Assembly: GCA_949358305.1 (NCBI GenBank)
Contig: OX442322.1
Coordinates: 3,534,001-3,598,000, forward strand
Reading direction: 5' to 3'
DNA from: Strigamia acuminata
Lineage: Eukaryota > Arthropoda > Chilopoda > Geophilomorpha > Linotaeniidae
Length of the DNA: 64,000 bases
How positions within the stretch are numbered: the first letter of the stretch is position 1; each line of letters starts with the position of its first letter. Shown here piece after piece: positions 1 through 10,304 of the stretch. The position numbers were made by a program, and so were the translations under genes. The notes beneath the pieces are model-generated. The model was not told the origin of the DNA and ran no database searches. It worked only from the letters and a program-made list of their open reading frames with translations.

Positions 1-586
1 CCACCAATCTCGTATCGCAGGAAGTGGATACGGAGATGCAAACTTGGATTATGCTAATCCTTGACATGAAACAGGAAATGGATACCGGGGACCGGAAGTG
101 GATACCCAGGACACATTCCCAAGTCACACATTAATCCTCTAATCCGCATGGTCACTATTCCAAGAATGTGACCAATTCTTTCTTCCAATCATTCAATACA
201 ATAATATAACTTTATATTATTGTCAAGTTAAATAATCTAAACCAATATATTAAATACTTATTTAATATATTGAATGTTATTTATTTAATTCCGTATTTCG
301 AATTTACCGCTGATTTGCGATAGCGCCATCTAGTGGCGACATTGCTCATTGACAAATGCGGTTTTAGCCGACGAATCCTTGTAAATCGGCCGTGATATTT
401 TAGTATCATGTGGAAATGAGTGTTTATTCATATCAATAAAACATCTTTGGAATTAAAACACCATAAATAACTTTATTCAGGACTTTTATCACATTTACTG
501 CAAATACAGCTAAAATACCACCATAATGGCGCAACAGCGCCTTCTGGTGGGAAATCAGGCATTTATAGCCATATTAATTTGTCACA
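1..586 (-). repeat. W1 3' LTR, partial
   Basis: Direct repeat of 4725-5310. On the minus strand the LTR starts TGTGACAAATT at position 586. It contains a CTCF-like motif at 321-340. It continues beyond the left edge of the window; by comparison with the right LTR about 1.3 kb is outside. Confidence 0.9.
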
Positions 587-598
587 AATCCCCCTTAA
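587..598 (-). other. W1 polypurine tract
   Basis: Read on the minus strand this is TTAAGGGGGATT, directly before the LTR start TGTGAC. This is the expected place for the plus-strand primer, and it fixes the orientation of W1. W2 has the related AAGGGAGATG in the same place. Confidence 0.75.
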
Positions 599-1150
599 AT
601 AATTGGAAGTGTTTACACTTTCACTTATTTCCATCCTAATGGATATAAATGCTTTTGTCAGGCTTGATATATCTTGGGAGATGCTGTGACTTCCAATTCT
701 GAATTTAGTTGTTTAACTCAATTAGATTGCCTAAGTTCAGGATTTTTCAATAGCACAAATTCGATTTTGTTCTACGTAATTTAGTCAAGTTTATTAATAA
801 ATAATAAAACTTCCTTCCGATAATATTGACAATTAAGCATCATCACGTCCCCCTTAATTGTCGTGACTATAGTCAATTCTTTAGAAAAGACATCGCATCG
901 CACAATTGCAAATTCCCGAGCTCTCAAAGCTCGCTTTAACGATTTTTGGCCCTTTTTCTTGGATAGTTACATGGTGATGTATAGTGTAACTTGTGTCGTA
1001 TCTCTAACGACCGTAAACCTGGAGTTGGCATTCGAACACGTCGGTGTGTATGTGCCGATTGCAAACATTGGTTTGTAATCAAAGTTTCTTCACATACAGC
1101 TGTGTTTGGTAATTGAAAACGCTTGTTTTCAGTTCTTAATTCCTCTTTTT
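599..1150 (-). other. W1 3' untranslated region, AT-rich
   Basis: No coding region is visible between the end of the W1 ORF and the purine tract. Blocks near 1080-1145 are recognisably related to W2 around 16980-17045, so the segment is part of the element rather than host DNA. Confidence 0.6.
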
Positions 1151-1552
1151 TTATCGAGTTAAGTGAATCAAACCTTTCACTTGAAATAATTTGATTCGCC
1201 AAGTTTTGACTGGGGTTTCCACAATCAAGTGACTTTGATTGGGCTTTAGCAGAGAATCCACTGAATTCAATGGAACATTATCTGGATTTATCCACTGATT
1301 TCGTTTATCCATAGTTTTTACATGAAGTATTGCTTCCCTTAGGATCGCAAATCGATTTCGATCTAATTCATACACTTGACAGTAGACTGTCAGATCATCC
1401 GGAATTACTTCGGATTGATTTTTGAACGGTTGGTAACTTAGATCTAAGTTTGCCTGCTCATTTTCTCCTAAAGGTTGATAACTTAGATTTAAACTATCAC
1501 CTTCATTATCTCCTTCTTCAGAGTCAAATATGGTAAACGGTTGTTGAGCCAT
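1151..1552 (-). CDS. W-family protein, short version (unknown function)
   Basis: A 133-codon ORF whose start MAQQPFTIFD matches the start MAQKPFNMFD of the longer W2 ORF, so this ATG is probably the real one. The early part has two copies of a NLSYQPLGE-like segment. It is followed by a module with the pattern YC-x4-L-(D/N)-x3-F-x2-(I/L)-x-EA, which occurs three times in W2. There are no zinc knuckles, protease, polymerase or integrase motifs. The protein is less than half the W2 length, so it is probably shortened by a stop or deletion. I do not recognise the family; a link to the C-terminal half of RNase H1/viroplasmin hybrid-binding folds (F...EA..YV) is only a weak resemblance. Confidence 0.6.
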   Translation of the reverse strand: MAQQPFTIFDSEEGDNEGDSLNLSYQPLGENEQANLDLSYQPFKNQSEVIPDDLTVYCQVYELDRNRFAILREAILHVKTMDKRNQWINPDNVPLNSVDSLLKPNQSHLIVETPVKTWRIKLFQVKGLIHLTR

Positions 1553-3393
1553 ATTAAAACTTGAACAATTCAGAAATAAAGAATTCTTTAGTATTAAAGA
1601 ATTAAATATACACTTTTAAAAGAACAATACAATACACTTTCAAAAGGAAACCACTTCTAAATCTTTAAAAAAGTGAAATTAAACTTTGCGTTGTTTAATA
1701 CGCGTTAAACTTTCAAAAGAATTAAAGCAAAACACTAAATATCAGAATTTTAAACTGGCGTGATTAAAAGCACGCTTAATTCAAAGTTAACAATAAAAGA
1801 ATAAACAATACTTAGCTTTGCAGGTTACGGCGCGGTAATTCGAATCGGGACTAAACGGGACGGCGTGGTCAAGATGGCTACTGGAACACATCTATCCGGG
1901 TCTGGTCTGGTGGTCTGGGTCCACGCTTAAATCTGGATCCTAATCTGCGCCTCTGTGATTGGTGAATTTTGGTTTCACCTTAATTAGTAGTTCTCTACTA
2001 AGTCCGTACTTCTTGGAATTTGGACTTTTTTACCAATTTAAATAATTAAATAATTTTTCTTCGAAAAATATTTTTTCTTTAAATATTCCGTTTGTGTGTA
2101 ATATTATTACAACCACAGTTTTAATAAAGTTTTCGACTTTCAACATTGTGTATTTTTATTTCCGATAGAAAAAAAGTGATTTGATCCAGTTTTACATTTT
2201 CAGGGGTTAAATTCCATTTTTCGAGTGGAAAAGTATAGTTATAATTGTTTAATAACATCCATTTCCCCCTTTTTTAACAAATTTTTTAACAAATACAAAT
2301 TCGTTAAAATCCTATAAATTTTCCACGAGAAAAATTCTCTAATTCTTACTTGCGAAGGACGTGTTTTTGATTATTAGTTTTAATAATTTGTCCCCCTTAT
2401 CTCTAATAACGAGATGTTTGTTGAAATCTTTTCAATTTTTCGAATGAATGAATATTTAGATCACAATTCTGTAAATACCTTCATTTGTTACAACATTTCC
2501 CCAATTCAAATTTTCGAATGAAAAGATAAACCTGGAGAATTTCACTGAATTCAGAGTCCAGAGTGCTAATCAGGATTCGTAATGTTCGACGAAAAAATAC
2601 TACTCCACGTGGTCAGTAACTTTAATCGCCGCCATTTTACATTTCTTTAATTTCCATTGTTTTCGAATGAAAAAATGTACTTTTGAAACTAGTTAATTCC
2701 TTCAAATAAAGGTAAATTTTAATTTCGATTTGCAAATTTCTTTTTAGCAAAATGAAATATGTTGTTTTTCAAAACAACTAGATCGTTTTTGGATACCGAC
2801 GGTCAGTGGAAACAATTTCGCAACGCTTACACAAATCTCTACGAACCTTGTGTAACGTTTCCACGCTGTTTTTGATACACTGTCCGCCCTAATTTCCAAG
2901 CATTCGTTCGCACCTTGCATCGAAGGTTTGAGTGGCTTTCCTGCCGCGTTTATGACGGAGATCGTCGCTTGTTGAAGCTGCGGTTTGGTCGCTTGGCATC
3001 AGTGTCGACGTACTGTTTCGGAAAACTTAATTTCCGTAAGTATTTTCACCAGTTCGTTTGTAGTAGTCTTCTACTAGGTCCGCTCTTTGGTCTGGTCAAT
3101 CTTTTTACCGATTGAATATTTTCCTTCAAAAATATTTTTATAAAATTTATAAAATACCAGCCAATTTTATGTGAAAAAATTAATAAATAATTCTACTACA
3201 ATATTTCGAGTGTTTTTCCTACACACGTAACATTCCCTTTAATGTTAGATATTCTTACGAATTCTAACATTCTTAAAGAAATTTTCCTACTTCGCAAAAG
3301 TAGAAATATATAATTCGTTTCAAAATGTTATAATCTTTATTTATCTCAATTTTCACTTTTATTTAAATTCGGTAAATTTAAACTTTGCAACCT
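1553..3393 (-). other. W1 leader / non-coding interior with degenerate modules
   Basis: AT-rich and without a supported ORF. It holds two copies, near 1983 and 3058, of a module that starts with an imperfect hairpin TAGTAG-loop-CTACTA, continues GTCCG, and is followed by T-rich, ACC(A/G)AT and TTC-rich/AAAATATT blocks. The same module is in W2 near 18630 and 30062. A block near 2915-3040 is related to W2 32165-32290. Confidence 0.55.
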
Positions 3394-3411
3394 ATCTCGG
3401 TAGAACCTCCA
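3394..3411 (-). other. W1 primer binding site, tRNA-Gln-like
   Basis: The plus strand reads ATCTCGGTAGAACCTCCA, which differs at one of 18 positions from the insect tRNA-Gln 3' end ATCTCGGTGGAACCTCCA as I remember it. It lies 2 nt inside the 5' LTR edge at 3414. The same site is found in W2 at 33096-33113. Confidence 0.7.
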
Positions 3412-3413
3412 CG

Positions 3414-5310
3414 TGTGACGGTGACGACCACAACTCCTATCGCATGATAGTACCGGGTATAAGTCGCGCAAATAGTGAATAGAATATGAGATAATAAAGA
3501 CAACAGAGTTTCTCAAAACGTGACATTTATTGGTTTTATCCAATACAATCAATTACTAAAGTTATACATAAACTAATGCCGACATTTGGCAAGTTAAAAG
3601 CAAGTTAAACTATACAATAAAATGGCCGAATGGCCCTAAAATAATAACATTACGGTTATTGGTGATCCGGGGTTCGGGAACGGCAAAACGCCCGCTCGAC
3701 CGAGTTAAAAGATGTCATCTACGCGTAGCCGGGCTGGCTGTGTCCTCGCGGCTTCCGTCGGCGCTTCGTAATCGTGGAACTGGTTCCTTCGCGTTCCAGG
3801 TTCGTATCGTGTAATGGTCCGTGTAATGCTTCTTGGTTCGATCCGAGAGGTGCGGTTGACTTTTAACTGCACCGTCACTACTTAGAGTTAGACATTGGTA
3901 ATGAATAAATGAAGTCATTTATTCTTCAAGGTTCCGCTTGCGAATTATAATTAATTCGGGACGTTGTGAGTTTAATAAATTAACTCAATAAATTGTATTC
4001 AATTTATTGTTACGAATTTGATTCGTCATACAGTGAAATAAGTCTCGTGACTTACTTCGGTTGTTTACTTGTTGTCAAGTTCAAACAATTAATGTTTATT
4101 ATCAACTACAAAATAAATTAGGGTTAAACATCGCAACACACAATTGCCGTCAAAGTTCGCCTTGCTGAGCAGAACAGTATCGCGCGTGCCCTAATTAACA
4201 GTGCGGTGAGAGACGGCACTGGTATTCAGGGGGATATAGCCCGCAGTTCTGCACAACAGAATTAATCACCCGAGATACTACTCATAAGTAGACTGCTTTG
4301 GCACCATCACCGAAGAGATATAACCTTCCCAAACACATAGTGCTACTGGCGGTTACTACATGTTTTGCATGCAGACTGCTTTGGCACCATCAAGTGATGG
4401 AGTCAATCTCTTGCAGTAACAGTGCTACTGACGGTTACTAAATACTTTGGTATCACACGTGATTCTATTGTCCGACCACGAGGATACTTATGCGGGAGGC
4501 TTTCTCCTCGGCAAGACCGTTTGACGGAAACATTAATAGTCCGAACTTCGCCTTCAGTTGACGGGGGTTGCATGGCTCAGCAGAGCCATGCTATGCATGG
4601 TCCGGTAGGACCATGCCCTGAGTAAGAAACGGCTATTTGACATGCGGACATACCAAATAACCAGAAAACAAGACTAACTTAACTTCCTGTTGTCAGGGAG
4701 TTTTATACTCGGTGGGATTAAGTTCCACCAATCTCGTATCGCAGGAAGTCGATACGGAGATGCAAACTTGGATTATGCTAATCCTTGACATGAAACAGGA
4801 AATGGATACCGGGGACCGGAGGTGGATACCCAGGACACATTCCCAAGTCACACATTAATCCTTTAATCCGCATGGTCACTATTCCAAGAATGTGACCAAT
4901 TCTTTCTTCCAATCATTCAATACAATAATATAACTTTATATTATTGTCAAGTTAAATAATCTAAACCAATATATTAAATACTTATTTAATATATTGAATG
5001 TTATTTATTTAATTCCGTATTTCGAATTTACCGCTGATTTGCGATAGCGCCATCTAGTGGCGACATTGCTCATTGACAAATGCGGTTTTAGCCGACGAAT
5101 CCTTGTAAATCGGTCGTGATATTTTAGTATCATGTGGAAATGAGTGTTTATTCATATCAATAAAACATCTTTGCAATTAAAACACCATAAATAACTTTAT
5201 TCAGGACTTTTATCACATTTACTGCAAATACAGCTAAAATACCACCATAATGGCGCAACAGCGCCTTCTGGTGGGAAATCAGGCATTTATAGCCATATTA
5301 ATTTGTCACA
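3414..5310 (-). repeat. W1 5' LTR (1897 bp)
   Basis: The right edge is set by identity of 4725-5310 with 1-586. The left edge is set by TGTGACGGTGACGACC, which also starts both W2 LTRs (10305 and 33116) and directly follows the primer site. A CTCF-like motif lies at 5045-5064. The right flank ACGCA (5311-5315) should be the target duplication, but the other flank is outside the window. Confidence 0.85.
4291..4450. repeat. Tandem duplication inside W LTR
   Basis: GACTGCTTTGGCACCATCA occurs at 4291 and again at 4374. GTGCTACTG(G/A)CGGTTACTA occurs near 4340 and 4421. The unit is about 82 bp. W2 has the same duplication at 33963 and 34037 with a period near 74 bp, so it predates the split of the two copies and may be part of the LTR regulatory region. 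Confidence 0.7.
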
Positions 5311-5402
5311 ACGCAAACATCTATCATTCTGACCATTTGATCCTCGGGCCAAATAAGCGGCTTTTAGTTGCCAATTTTGTTAGTAGATGGCGCCGACAAT
5401 AG
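5311..5402. other. Short non-W flank between W1 and gypsy 1
   Basis: About 90 bp with no ORF. It continues on the other side of gypsy 1 at 10092, since gypsy 1 is bounded by a 5-bp duplication. It contains AGTAGATGGCGCCGAC, another copy of the ATGGCGC motif seen in many LTRs here. Confidence 0.6.
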
Positions 5403-5407
5403 AGGCC

Positions 5408-5578
5408 TGTGGTGTAGTGTTTACCTGTTTGATGTCAAAGACCGCCACGAGAGGGCGGCATTGTATGACGAGATTATAAAGGTGTGAGAGAGGCAATAAA
5501 CATCCAGTTTGGAATCAGCTAATGAATGGAAGTGTATGTGTGCGTTATTGACATCGGGACATTTAGATGGACATTACA
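5408..5578 (+). repeat. gypsy 1 5' LTR
   Basis: Starts TGTGGTGTAG and ends GGACATTACA. It contains GCAATAAAC, a likely polyadenylation signal, and a short GC hairpin (CGCC...GGCG) around 5450. It appears identical to the 3' LTR. Confidence 0.95.
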
Positions 5579-5579
5579 T

Positions 5580-5589
5580 TGGCGACGAG
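5580..5589 (+). other. gypsy 1 primer binding site, tRNA-Ser(GCU)-like
   Basis: TGGCGACGAG starts one base after the LTR. It matches the complement of a tRNA-Ser(GCU) 3' end (CTCGTCGCCA) as known from animals. Gypsy 2 has a 13-nt version at 19156-19168. Confidence 0.6.
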
Positions 5590-5676
5590 CGGGATAATTT
5601 TGTATCGGGAACGTTTGGCGGACGATTGAACGTGTGAGTTACGATTTTGTGCGGACGTCGGCGTGTTTGAACTTTT

Positions 5677-5688
5677 CCAAGATGGCGG
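5677..5688 (+). promoter_or_regulatory. YY1/Pho-like motif over the gypsy 1 start codon
   Basis: CCAAGATGGCGG overlaps the ATG at 5682. It fits the AAGATGGCGGC consensus known for YY1 and, in flies, the GCCAT core of Pho. It can also simply be a good translation-start context, so a regulatory role is inference. Confidence 0.4.
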
Positions 5689-8600
5689 AGACGAAGCCGG
5701 TGGTGGGCGTGGCGCCGGGACCAGCTAGTTTCGTGCAAGCGCTTGGCCTACCTGTTTTTGACGTTCACGGGGAAGTGACAACGCAGAACCAACGTTGGAC
5801 CAGATGGGTGAAGCGTCTGGAGACGTATATGGTCGCCGCGGGAATAACTGATGATGCGAGGAAGGCGGCGATGTTACTTCATCATGCAGGCGAGGAGGTG
5901 TTCGTGATATACGAAACGCTTACGTTGGCGGACGGTAAATATGAGACTATTAAAACTGGGCTAGCAGCATATTTCGCACCGAGAAAAAACGTGGAATTTT
6001 GTAAATATAATTTTCGGATGAGTCGCCAGAGGGCGGGCGAGACGCTGGACGAATTCCGCACGCGTTTGAAGCAGTTGTCGGTCGGATGCGATTTCGCGGA
6101 CGATAATATGGAAATTAAATCGCAGATCATCATGGGAACGTCGATGGGTCATTTGCGTCGGCGAGGTCTTCGAGAGGCGTCGTGGGTTCTGAAGGATTTG
6201 TTGGATGCGGGACGTGGATATGAAGTTTCTGAGTGGCAGGCCAAACAAATGGAGGCCGTGAGTAATTCGGATGAATTAGACATTAATTTGGTTCGTTTTG
6301 GCAATTCCAGACGTGGTACGGACAGGGGAAGTTTCTCGAAAGGAGGCGGACAAGTTAGGAGATGTTTTAACTGTGGGAGGAATTGGCCGCATGCGGACGG
6401 ACAGGCGTGCCCCGCGAAGAGTGTTAAATGTCATGGATGCGGCAGAGTTGGACATTTCATCAGATTTTGTAAAAATAAGCAAGATGGTAAGGAGGATGCG
6501 AAGCAGAAGGTTAACGTCGTGGATAAAGCAGCGTCGGGCCGAGACGATAGTTTTGAGGATGAGATGCCGATTTGGAATATTGGCCGAGTTGGTTCACAGG
6601 AAGGAATGCCAAAGGTGGAGTTGCTGATGGGAAAACAAAAGGTGAAAATCTTGTTTGTGGTGGACTCGGGTACGTCGGTGAATATTTTAAGTAGAGAGGT
6701 TTTTAGACAATTGAGACCGGTGCCGGAGTTAAGGAGGAGTGATGTCCGATTGTTACCATATGGGGCGACGGAGCCGTTGCCTTTGTTGGGGCGTATGAAG
6801 ACGAAGTTGGAAGTTGGAGACGGAGAAGAGATTGTGGTGGATTTGTTTGTGGTCGACCGTCCAGGGGAATCGTTGTTAACTTACGAGACGGCGCGTCGTT
6901 TGGAAGTTATTGGACCTGTTAACAGCGTGGTACAAAGGGATTTAGCGGCGCAGATAGAGGGTCAATATCCGGAACTTTTTTGTGGGATAGGAAAGTTGGT
7001 TGGACGGCAAGTTCACTTGCACGTGGATGAGTCGGTCCCGCCGGTGGCTCAGAGATATAGGCCATTGCCATTCAATTTACGAAGGAAGGTAGAAAAGGAG
7101 CTGAAGCGGTTGGTGGATATGGATATCATTGAGCGAGTGGATGAGTCGATGGGGCCCACATCATGGATTTCACCGATACACGTGGTCGACAAACCGAAGG
7201 ATCCAAATCCGGAGGCGATTCGCATCTGCATGGACGCTAGGGAGGTGAATCGGGCAATTAAGCGGGTGAGGCACACGTCCCCACGTCTGGAGGATCTTAT
7301 TGCGATGGCCGAGGGAGCGACTGTGTTTTCAAAGCTAGATTTAAACCATGGATTTCACCAGTTGGAACTAGACGAAGTGTCGCGCCAATACATGGTTTTC
7401 GCGACGCATGTAGGTTTATTTCGTTTCAAGCGCTTGGGTTTCGGAGTAAATTCAGCGCCAGAAATCTTTCAGGATTCTGTTGAAAAGGTGATTGAGGAGG
7501 TGGATAACACCATAAACATTATGGATGACATCTTTGTGGTCGGTAAAAAGGATAGTGATCATGGAGTGGCGCTACACGGAGTTTTACGGAAACTTAAGGA
7601 AAAAAAGCTCACGTTGAATAAGCAGAAGTGCGAGTTCGGAAAGAAGGAGTTGGTGTTCTTTGGACATGTATTTTCGGAGCAGGGGATCGCTGTCGACCCA
7701 AAGAAAGTTGAAGCAGTGCTCAAAATGGAAACACCAACGAATGCGGGGGAAGTTAAAAGTCTGCTTGGGATGATTGTTTATTGCGCGCGATTTGTGCGCA
7801 ACATGGCCGATAAAACGAAGGCTCTGAGAGATTTGACAAAGAAGAGCGTGGTATTTGCGTGGAAACCGGAACATCAAAGTGCGTGGGAATATGTAAAGCG
7901 AGAGCTGAGTAATAATGAGATTTTGGCCTATTATGATTCGACGGCGAAAATCCATTTGACAGTCGACGCGGGTCCGCACGGATTGGGGGCGATTTTGGCT
8001 CAGCTGCGAGAGGGGGAAGTTGAACCACGGGTCGTTGCGTATGCTAGTAGAGCATTGTCCGAGGTGGAATCACGGTATTCGCAGATAGAAAGAGAGACAT
8101 TGGCGGTTGTTTGGTCGGTGGAACATTTCTACTTATATTTGTACGGGACGACGTTTGTGATTTTTACAGATCATAAACCGTTGGTGAGCATCTTTAATAA
8201 CCGTAGAGCAAGACCATCGGCGAGGATTGAACGCTTGTGTCTCCGGATACAACAATACGAGTTCGAGGTTCGACATACATCAGGAGCCACGAATCCGAGT
8301 GATTATTTATCACGACATCCGGGGACACGGTTGGGATTGACAGAGAAGGTGGTCGAGCGATATGTGAATTTTGTGGTGGAGTCGCGGTTGCCGACAACAA
8401 TAACGAGAGATGAGGTGGTTCGGGAGACTGGAGGGGATGAGGTTTTGCAATTGTTGAGGAAAGCTTTACACGGATTGGGAGGTGAAGGGGAGAAGCTGTG
8501 GCGAGATGAGCGGCTGAAACCATTCACGATGATGAGGGATGAGTTTACGAGTACGGAGGATGGTATTCTATTGCGAGGGGATCGAATTTTAATCCCGGAA

Positions 8601-9788
8601 TCATTGAGATCGAGAGTGGTAGAGATAGCGCATAGAGGACATCAAGGAATAGTGAAAACGAAGAGTTTATTGAGGGAGAAGGTATGGTTTCCGGGCCTAG
8701 ATAGGCGAGTCGAGCGGAGGATCGCACAATGTGTGCCGTGTCAAGCTAGTTTGGTGGTTTCGCGGAGAGAACCTTTGCAAATGACTGTACTGCCAGAAAG
8801 ACCATGGCAGAGGTTGGCGATGGATTTCCTCGGGCCATTTCCAGATGGGAGAATGTTGTTGGTGATCGTTGACGAATATTCGCGTTTCCCATTCGTTGAT
8901 GAGGTGAATTCTACGGCGGCAAGGACTGTAATTCCTGTTCTTGAGAAGAGATTTGCAGAATTGGGCATTCCGGAGTCGATCAAATCGGATAACGGTCCTC
9001 CATTCGCTTCAGAGGAGATGCGAGTTTTTATGGACAGTTCGGGAATACGACACAGAAGGGTGACCCCATTATGGCCGGAAGCGAATGGAGAAGTTGAAAG
9101 AATGATGCGGACTTTGAACAAAGCAATACTTACAGCGGTAACAGAGGGGAGAGTGTGGAGTAAGGAGATTCACGAATTTCTTTTAAATTATCGTGCGACT
9201 CCACATTCAACAACGGGTGTGGCACCGGCGAAATTGCTATATCAGCGAGCATTACAGACGAGACTGCCACAGAATTTTGAGAAAGTAAATGATGAGACAG
9301 TGCGACAACGAGATGAGGAAGGAAAGGAGAAGATGAAGTTGGAGGCAGATGATCGAAGGAGAGTATGCCCGCATGGTTTGACGGTCGGTGATCAGGTTTT
9401 GGTAAGAAGACGGAAAACAAATAAGTTAATGACCCCATATGACCCTGAGTTGATGACGGTGGTGAAGGTTGAGGGCTCGCGGATTACAGCCAAGCGAGGA
9501 CAATATCAGGTAGTAAGGAATTCCTCGTTCTTCAAAAAGATAGAGCGAGAGGTGGATGATGGAGAGGAAACAGAAAATGGTGAGATGGAGCAGTCGGTGT
9601 TGGAGGAGGAGGAGGGGATGGTTGAGAGAGAAGAATCCCAACAACCTGGTGAAGTTCAACAACCGATTGTCCAGCAGGCCATTGAACAGCAGCAACAGAT
9701 AGTGAGCCCGGAACGAACGAGACCAGTGCGTGAGCGACGGGAACCGGACCGATACACGAATGCGAAGGCGTCAGTGAAACGAAAATGA
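5682..9788 (+). CDS. gag-pol: gypsy 1 Gag-Pol polyprotein
   Basis: One open frame of about 1368 codons makes the capsid and all enzymes for reverse transcription and integration. I choose the ATG at 5682 (MAETKP); the frame is open upstream but has only a GTG at 5634. Order by residue: Gag; two zinc knuckles near 227, the second canonical (CHGCGRVGHFIRFC); aspartic protease VDSGTS near 327; reverse transcriptase with LDLNHGF near 553 and IMDDI near 613 in place of YMDD; RNase H with VDAGPHGLG near 761; integrase HHCC zinc motif near 984-1020; catalytic D of MDFLGP, D of SDNGPPF and E of NGEVERM. Gag and pol are fused without a frameshift or stop. The C-terminus is acidic and glutamine-rich. 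No chromodomain was seen. Confidence 0.95.
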   Translation: MAETKPVVGVAPGPASFVQALGLPVFDVHGEVTTQNQRWTRWVKRLETYMVAAGITDDARKAAMLLHHAGEEVFVIYETLTLADGKYETIKTGLAAYFAPRKNVEFCKYNFRMSRQRAGETLDEFRTRLKQLSVGCDFADDNMEIKSQIIMGTSMGHLRRRGLREASWVLKDLLDAGRGYEVSEWQAKQMEAVSNSDELDINLVRFGNSRRGTDRGSFSKGGGQVRRCFNCGRNWPHADGQACPAKSVKCHGCGRVGHFIRFCKNKQDGKEDAKQKVNVVDKAASGRDDSFEDEMPIWNIGRVGSQEGMPKVELLMGKQKVKILFVVDSGTSVNILSREVFRQLRPVPELRRSDVRLLPYGATEPLPLLGRMKTKLEVGDGEEIVVDLFVVDRPGESLLTYETARRLEVIGPVNSVVQRDLAAQIEGQYPELFCGIGKLVGRQVHLHVDESVPPVAQRYRPLPFNLRRKVEKELKRLVDMDIIERVDESMGPTSWISPIHVVDKPKDPNPEAIRICMDAREVNRAIKRVRHTSPRLEDLIAMAEGATVFSKLDLNHGFHQLELDEVSRQYMVFATHVGLFRFKRLGFGVNSAPEIFQDSVEKVIEEVDNTINIMDDIFVVGKKDSDHGVALHGVLRKLKEKKLTLNKQKCEFGKKELVFFGHVFSEQGIAVDPKKVEAVLKMETPTNAGEVKSLLGMIVYCARFVRNMADKTKALRDLTKKSVVFAWKPEHQSAWEYVKRELSNNEILAYYDSTAKIHLTVDAGPHGLGAILAQLREGEVEPRVVAYASRALSEVESRYSQIERETLAVVWSVEHFYLYLYGTTFVIFTDHKPLVSIFNNRRARPSARIERLCLRIQQYEFEVRHTSGATNPSDYLSRHPGTRLGLTEKVVERYVNFVVESRLPTTITRDEVVRETGGDEVLQLLRKALHGLGGEGEKLWRDERLKPFTMMRDEFTSTEDGILLRGDRILIPESLRSRVVEIAHRGHQGIVKTKSLLREKVWFPGLDRRVERRIAQCVPCQASLVVSRREPLQMTVLPERPWQRLAMDFLGPFPDGRMLLVIVDEYSRFPFVDEVNSTAARTVIPVLEKRFAELGIPESIKSDNGPPFASEEMRVFMDSSGIRHRRVTPLWPEANGEVERMMRTLNKAILTAVTEGRVWSKEIHEFLLNYRATPHSTTGVAPAKLLYQRALQTRLPQNFEKVNDETVRQRDEEGKEKMKLEADDRRRVCPHGLTVGDQVLVRRRKTNKLMTPYDPELMTVVKVEGSRITAKRGQYQVVRNSSFFKKIEREVDDGEETENGEMEQSVLEEEEGMVEREESQQPGEVQQPIVQQAIEQQQQIVSPERTRPVRERREPDRYTNAKASVKRK

Positions 9789-9902
9789 ATTTGAACATTG
9801 TATTTTATTGTTTATATTGTGATACTGATTCTGAGTTTATTTGATTTCAATTTTGTTTAAGTATGATTCCGAATTTTGATGTGAACAGATTTATGTTATT
9901 GT

Positions 9903-9915
9903 AAGGGGGAAGGGA
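9903..9915 (+). other. gypsy 1 polypurine tract
   Basis: AAGGGGGAAGGGA directly precedes the 3' LTR start TGTGGTG. Confidence 0.85.
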
Positions 9916-10086
9916 TGTGGTGTAGTGTTTACCTGTTTGATGTCAAAGACCGCCACGAGAGGGCGGCATTGTATGACGAGATTATAAAGGTGTGAGAGAG
10001 GCAATAAACATCCAGTTTGGAATCAGCTAATGAATGGAAGTGTATGTGTGCGTTATTGACATCGGGACATTTAGATGGACATTACA
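9916..10086 (+). repeat. gypsy 1 3' LTR
   Basis: Appears identical to 5408-5578 and is followed by the second copy of the AGGCC target duplication. Confidence 0.95.
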
Positions 10087-10091
10087 AGGCC

Positions 10092-10304
10092 CATTTGATT
10101 AATCCCCACTTTCACTTTTCTCAACCTTCACTTTTCCAAAATCATCCATTCGGCCATATTAGGAAATTAACAAACTCCCGGATTAGCAGAACGACCATCT
10201 AAAAAAAACAAAATGGCGTCATTTGTCAGTAAATGGCGCTGGCTAACCTAAACCTAACCTAACCTAACCTAGACATCCTCATTCTCCGTCCAGGAACTAC
10301 CACC
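10092..10304. other. Non-coding flank between gypsy 1 and W2
   Basis: A 213-bp segment that continues the pre-insertion sequence of 5311-5407. No ORF. It holds an AAAATGGCG motif and the CCTAA tract at 10243-10271. Its last bases CACC (10301-10304) match CACC after W2 (35033-35036), so a 4-bp W2 target duplication is likely. Confidence 0.6.
10243..10271. repeat. Short (CCTAA)n tract
   Basis: About five units of CCTAA with one extra A. The complement is the insect telomeric unit TTAGG. It is too short to be a telomere and such interstitial tracts are common in some insects. The other strand reads TTAGG. Confidence 0.8.

Larger units (their letters stand above)
1..5310 (-). mobile_element. W1: long-LTR non-autonomous retroelement (3' LTR cut by window edge)
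   Basis: The first 586 bases recur at 4725-5310 with about five substitutions and no length change. These are the same ends of two LTRs around a 2.8-kb internal region. Orientation is minus: a purine tract abuts the left LTR, and a primer site resembling the complement of tRNA-Gln abuts the right LTR. LTR termini are TGTGAC...GTCACA-like, so the family has short inverted ends. The interior holds one 133-codon ORF and no recognisable gag, protease, reverse transcriptase or integrase, so the element would need enzymes in trans. W2 at 10305-35032 is a relative. The roughly 0.9% LTR difference suggests a fairly recent insertion. The left end lies outside the window, so the target duplication cannot be checked. 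Confidence 0.85.
5408..10086 (+). mobile_element. gypsy 1: complete, intact Ty3/gypsy element
   Basis: Two 171-bp LTRs (5408-5578 and 9916-10086) appear identical base for base. They are flanked by the 5-bp target duplication AGGCC at 5403-5407 and 10087-10091. A primer site, one uninterrupted gag-pol ORF and a purine tract lie between them in the expected order. No env-like ORF is present. Identical LTRs and an open frame show a very recent insertion that could still be competent. It shares its primer type with gypsy 2. Confidence 0.96.

Noticed and set aside
4422-4625. Small open frames inside the W LTRs (for example 67 codons here)
   Set aside because: They run through a tandem repeat and hairpins in the LTR and are not shared as protein with W2.
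8194-8523. Antisense frames opposite gypsy 1 pol
   Set aside because: Shadows of the well-supported sense frame; low-complexity proline/serine translation.
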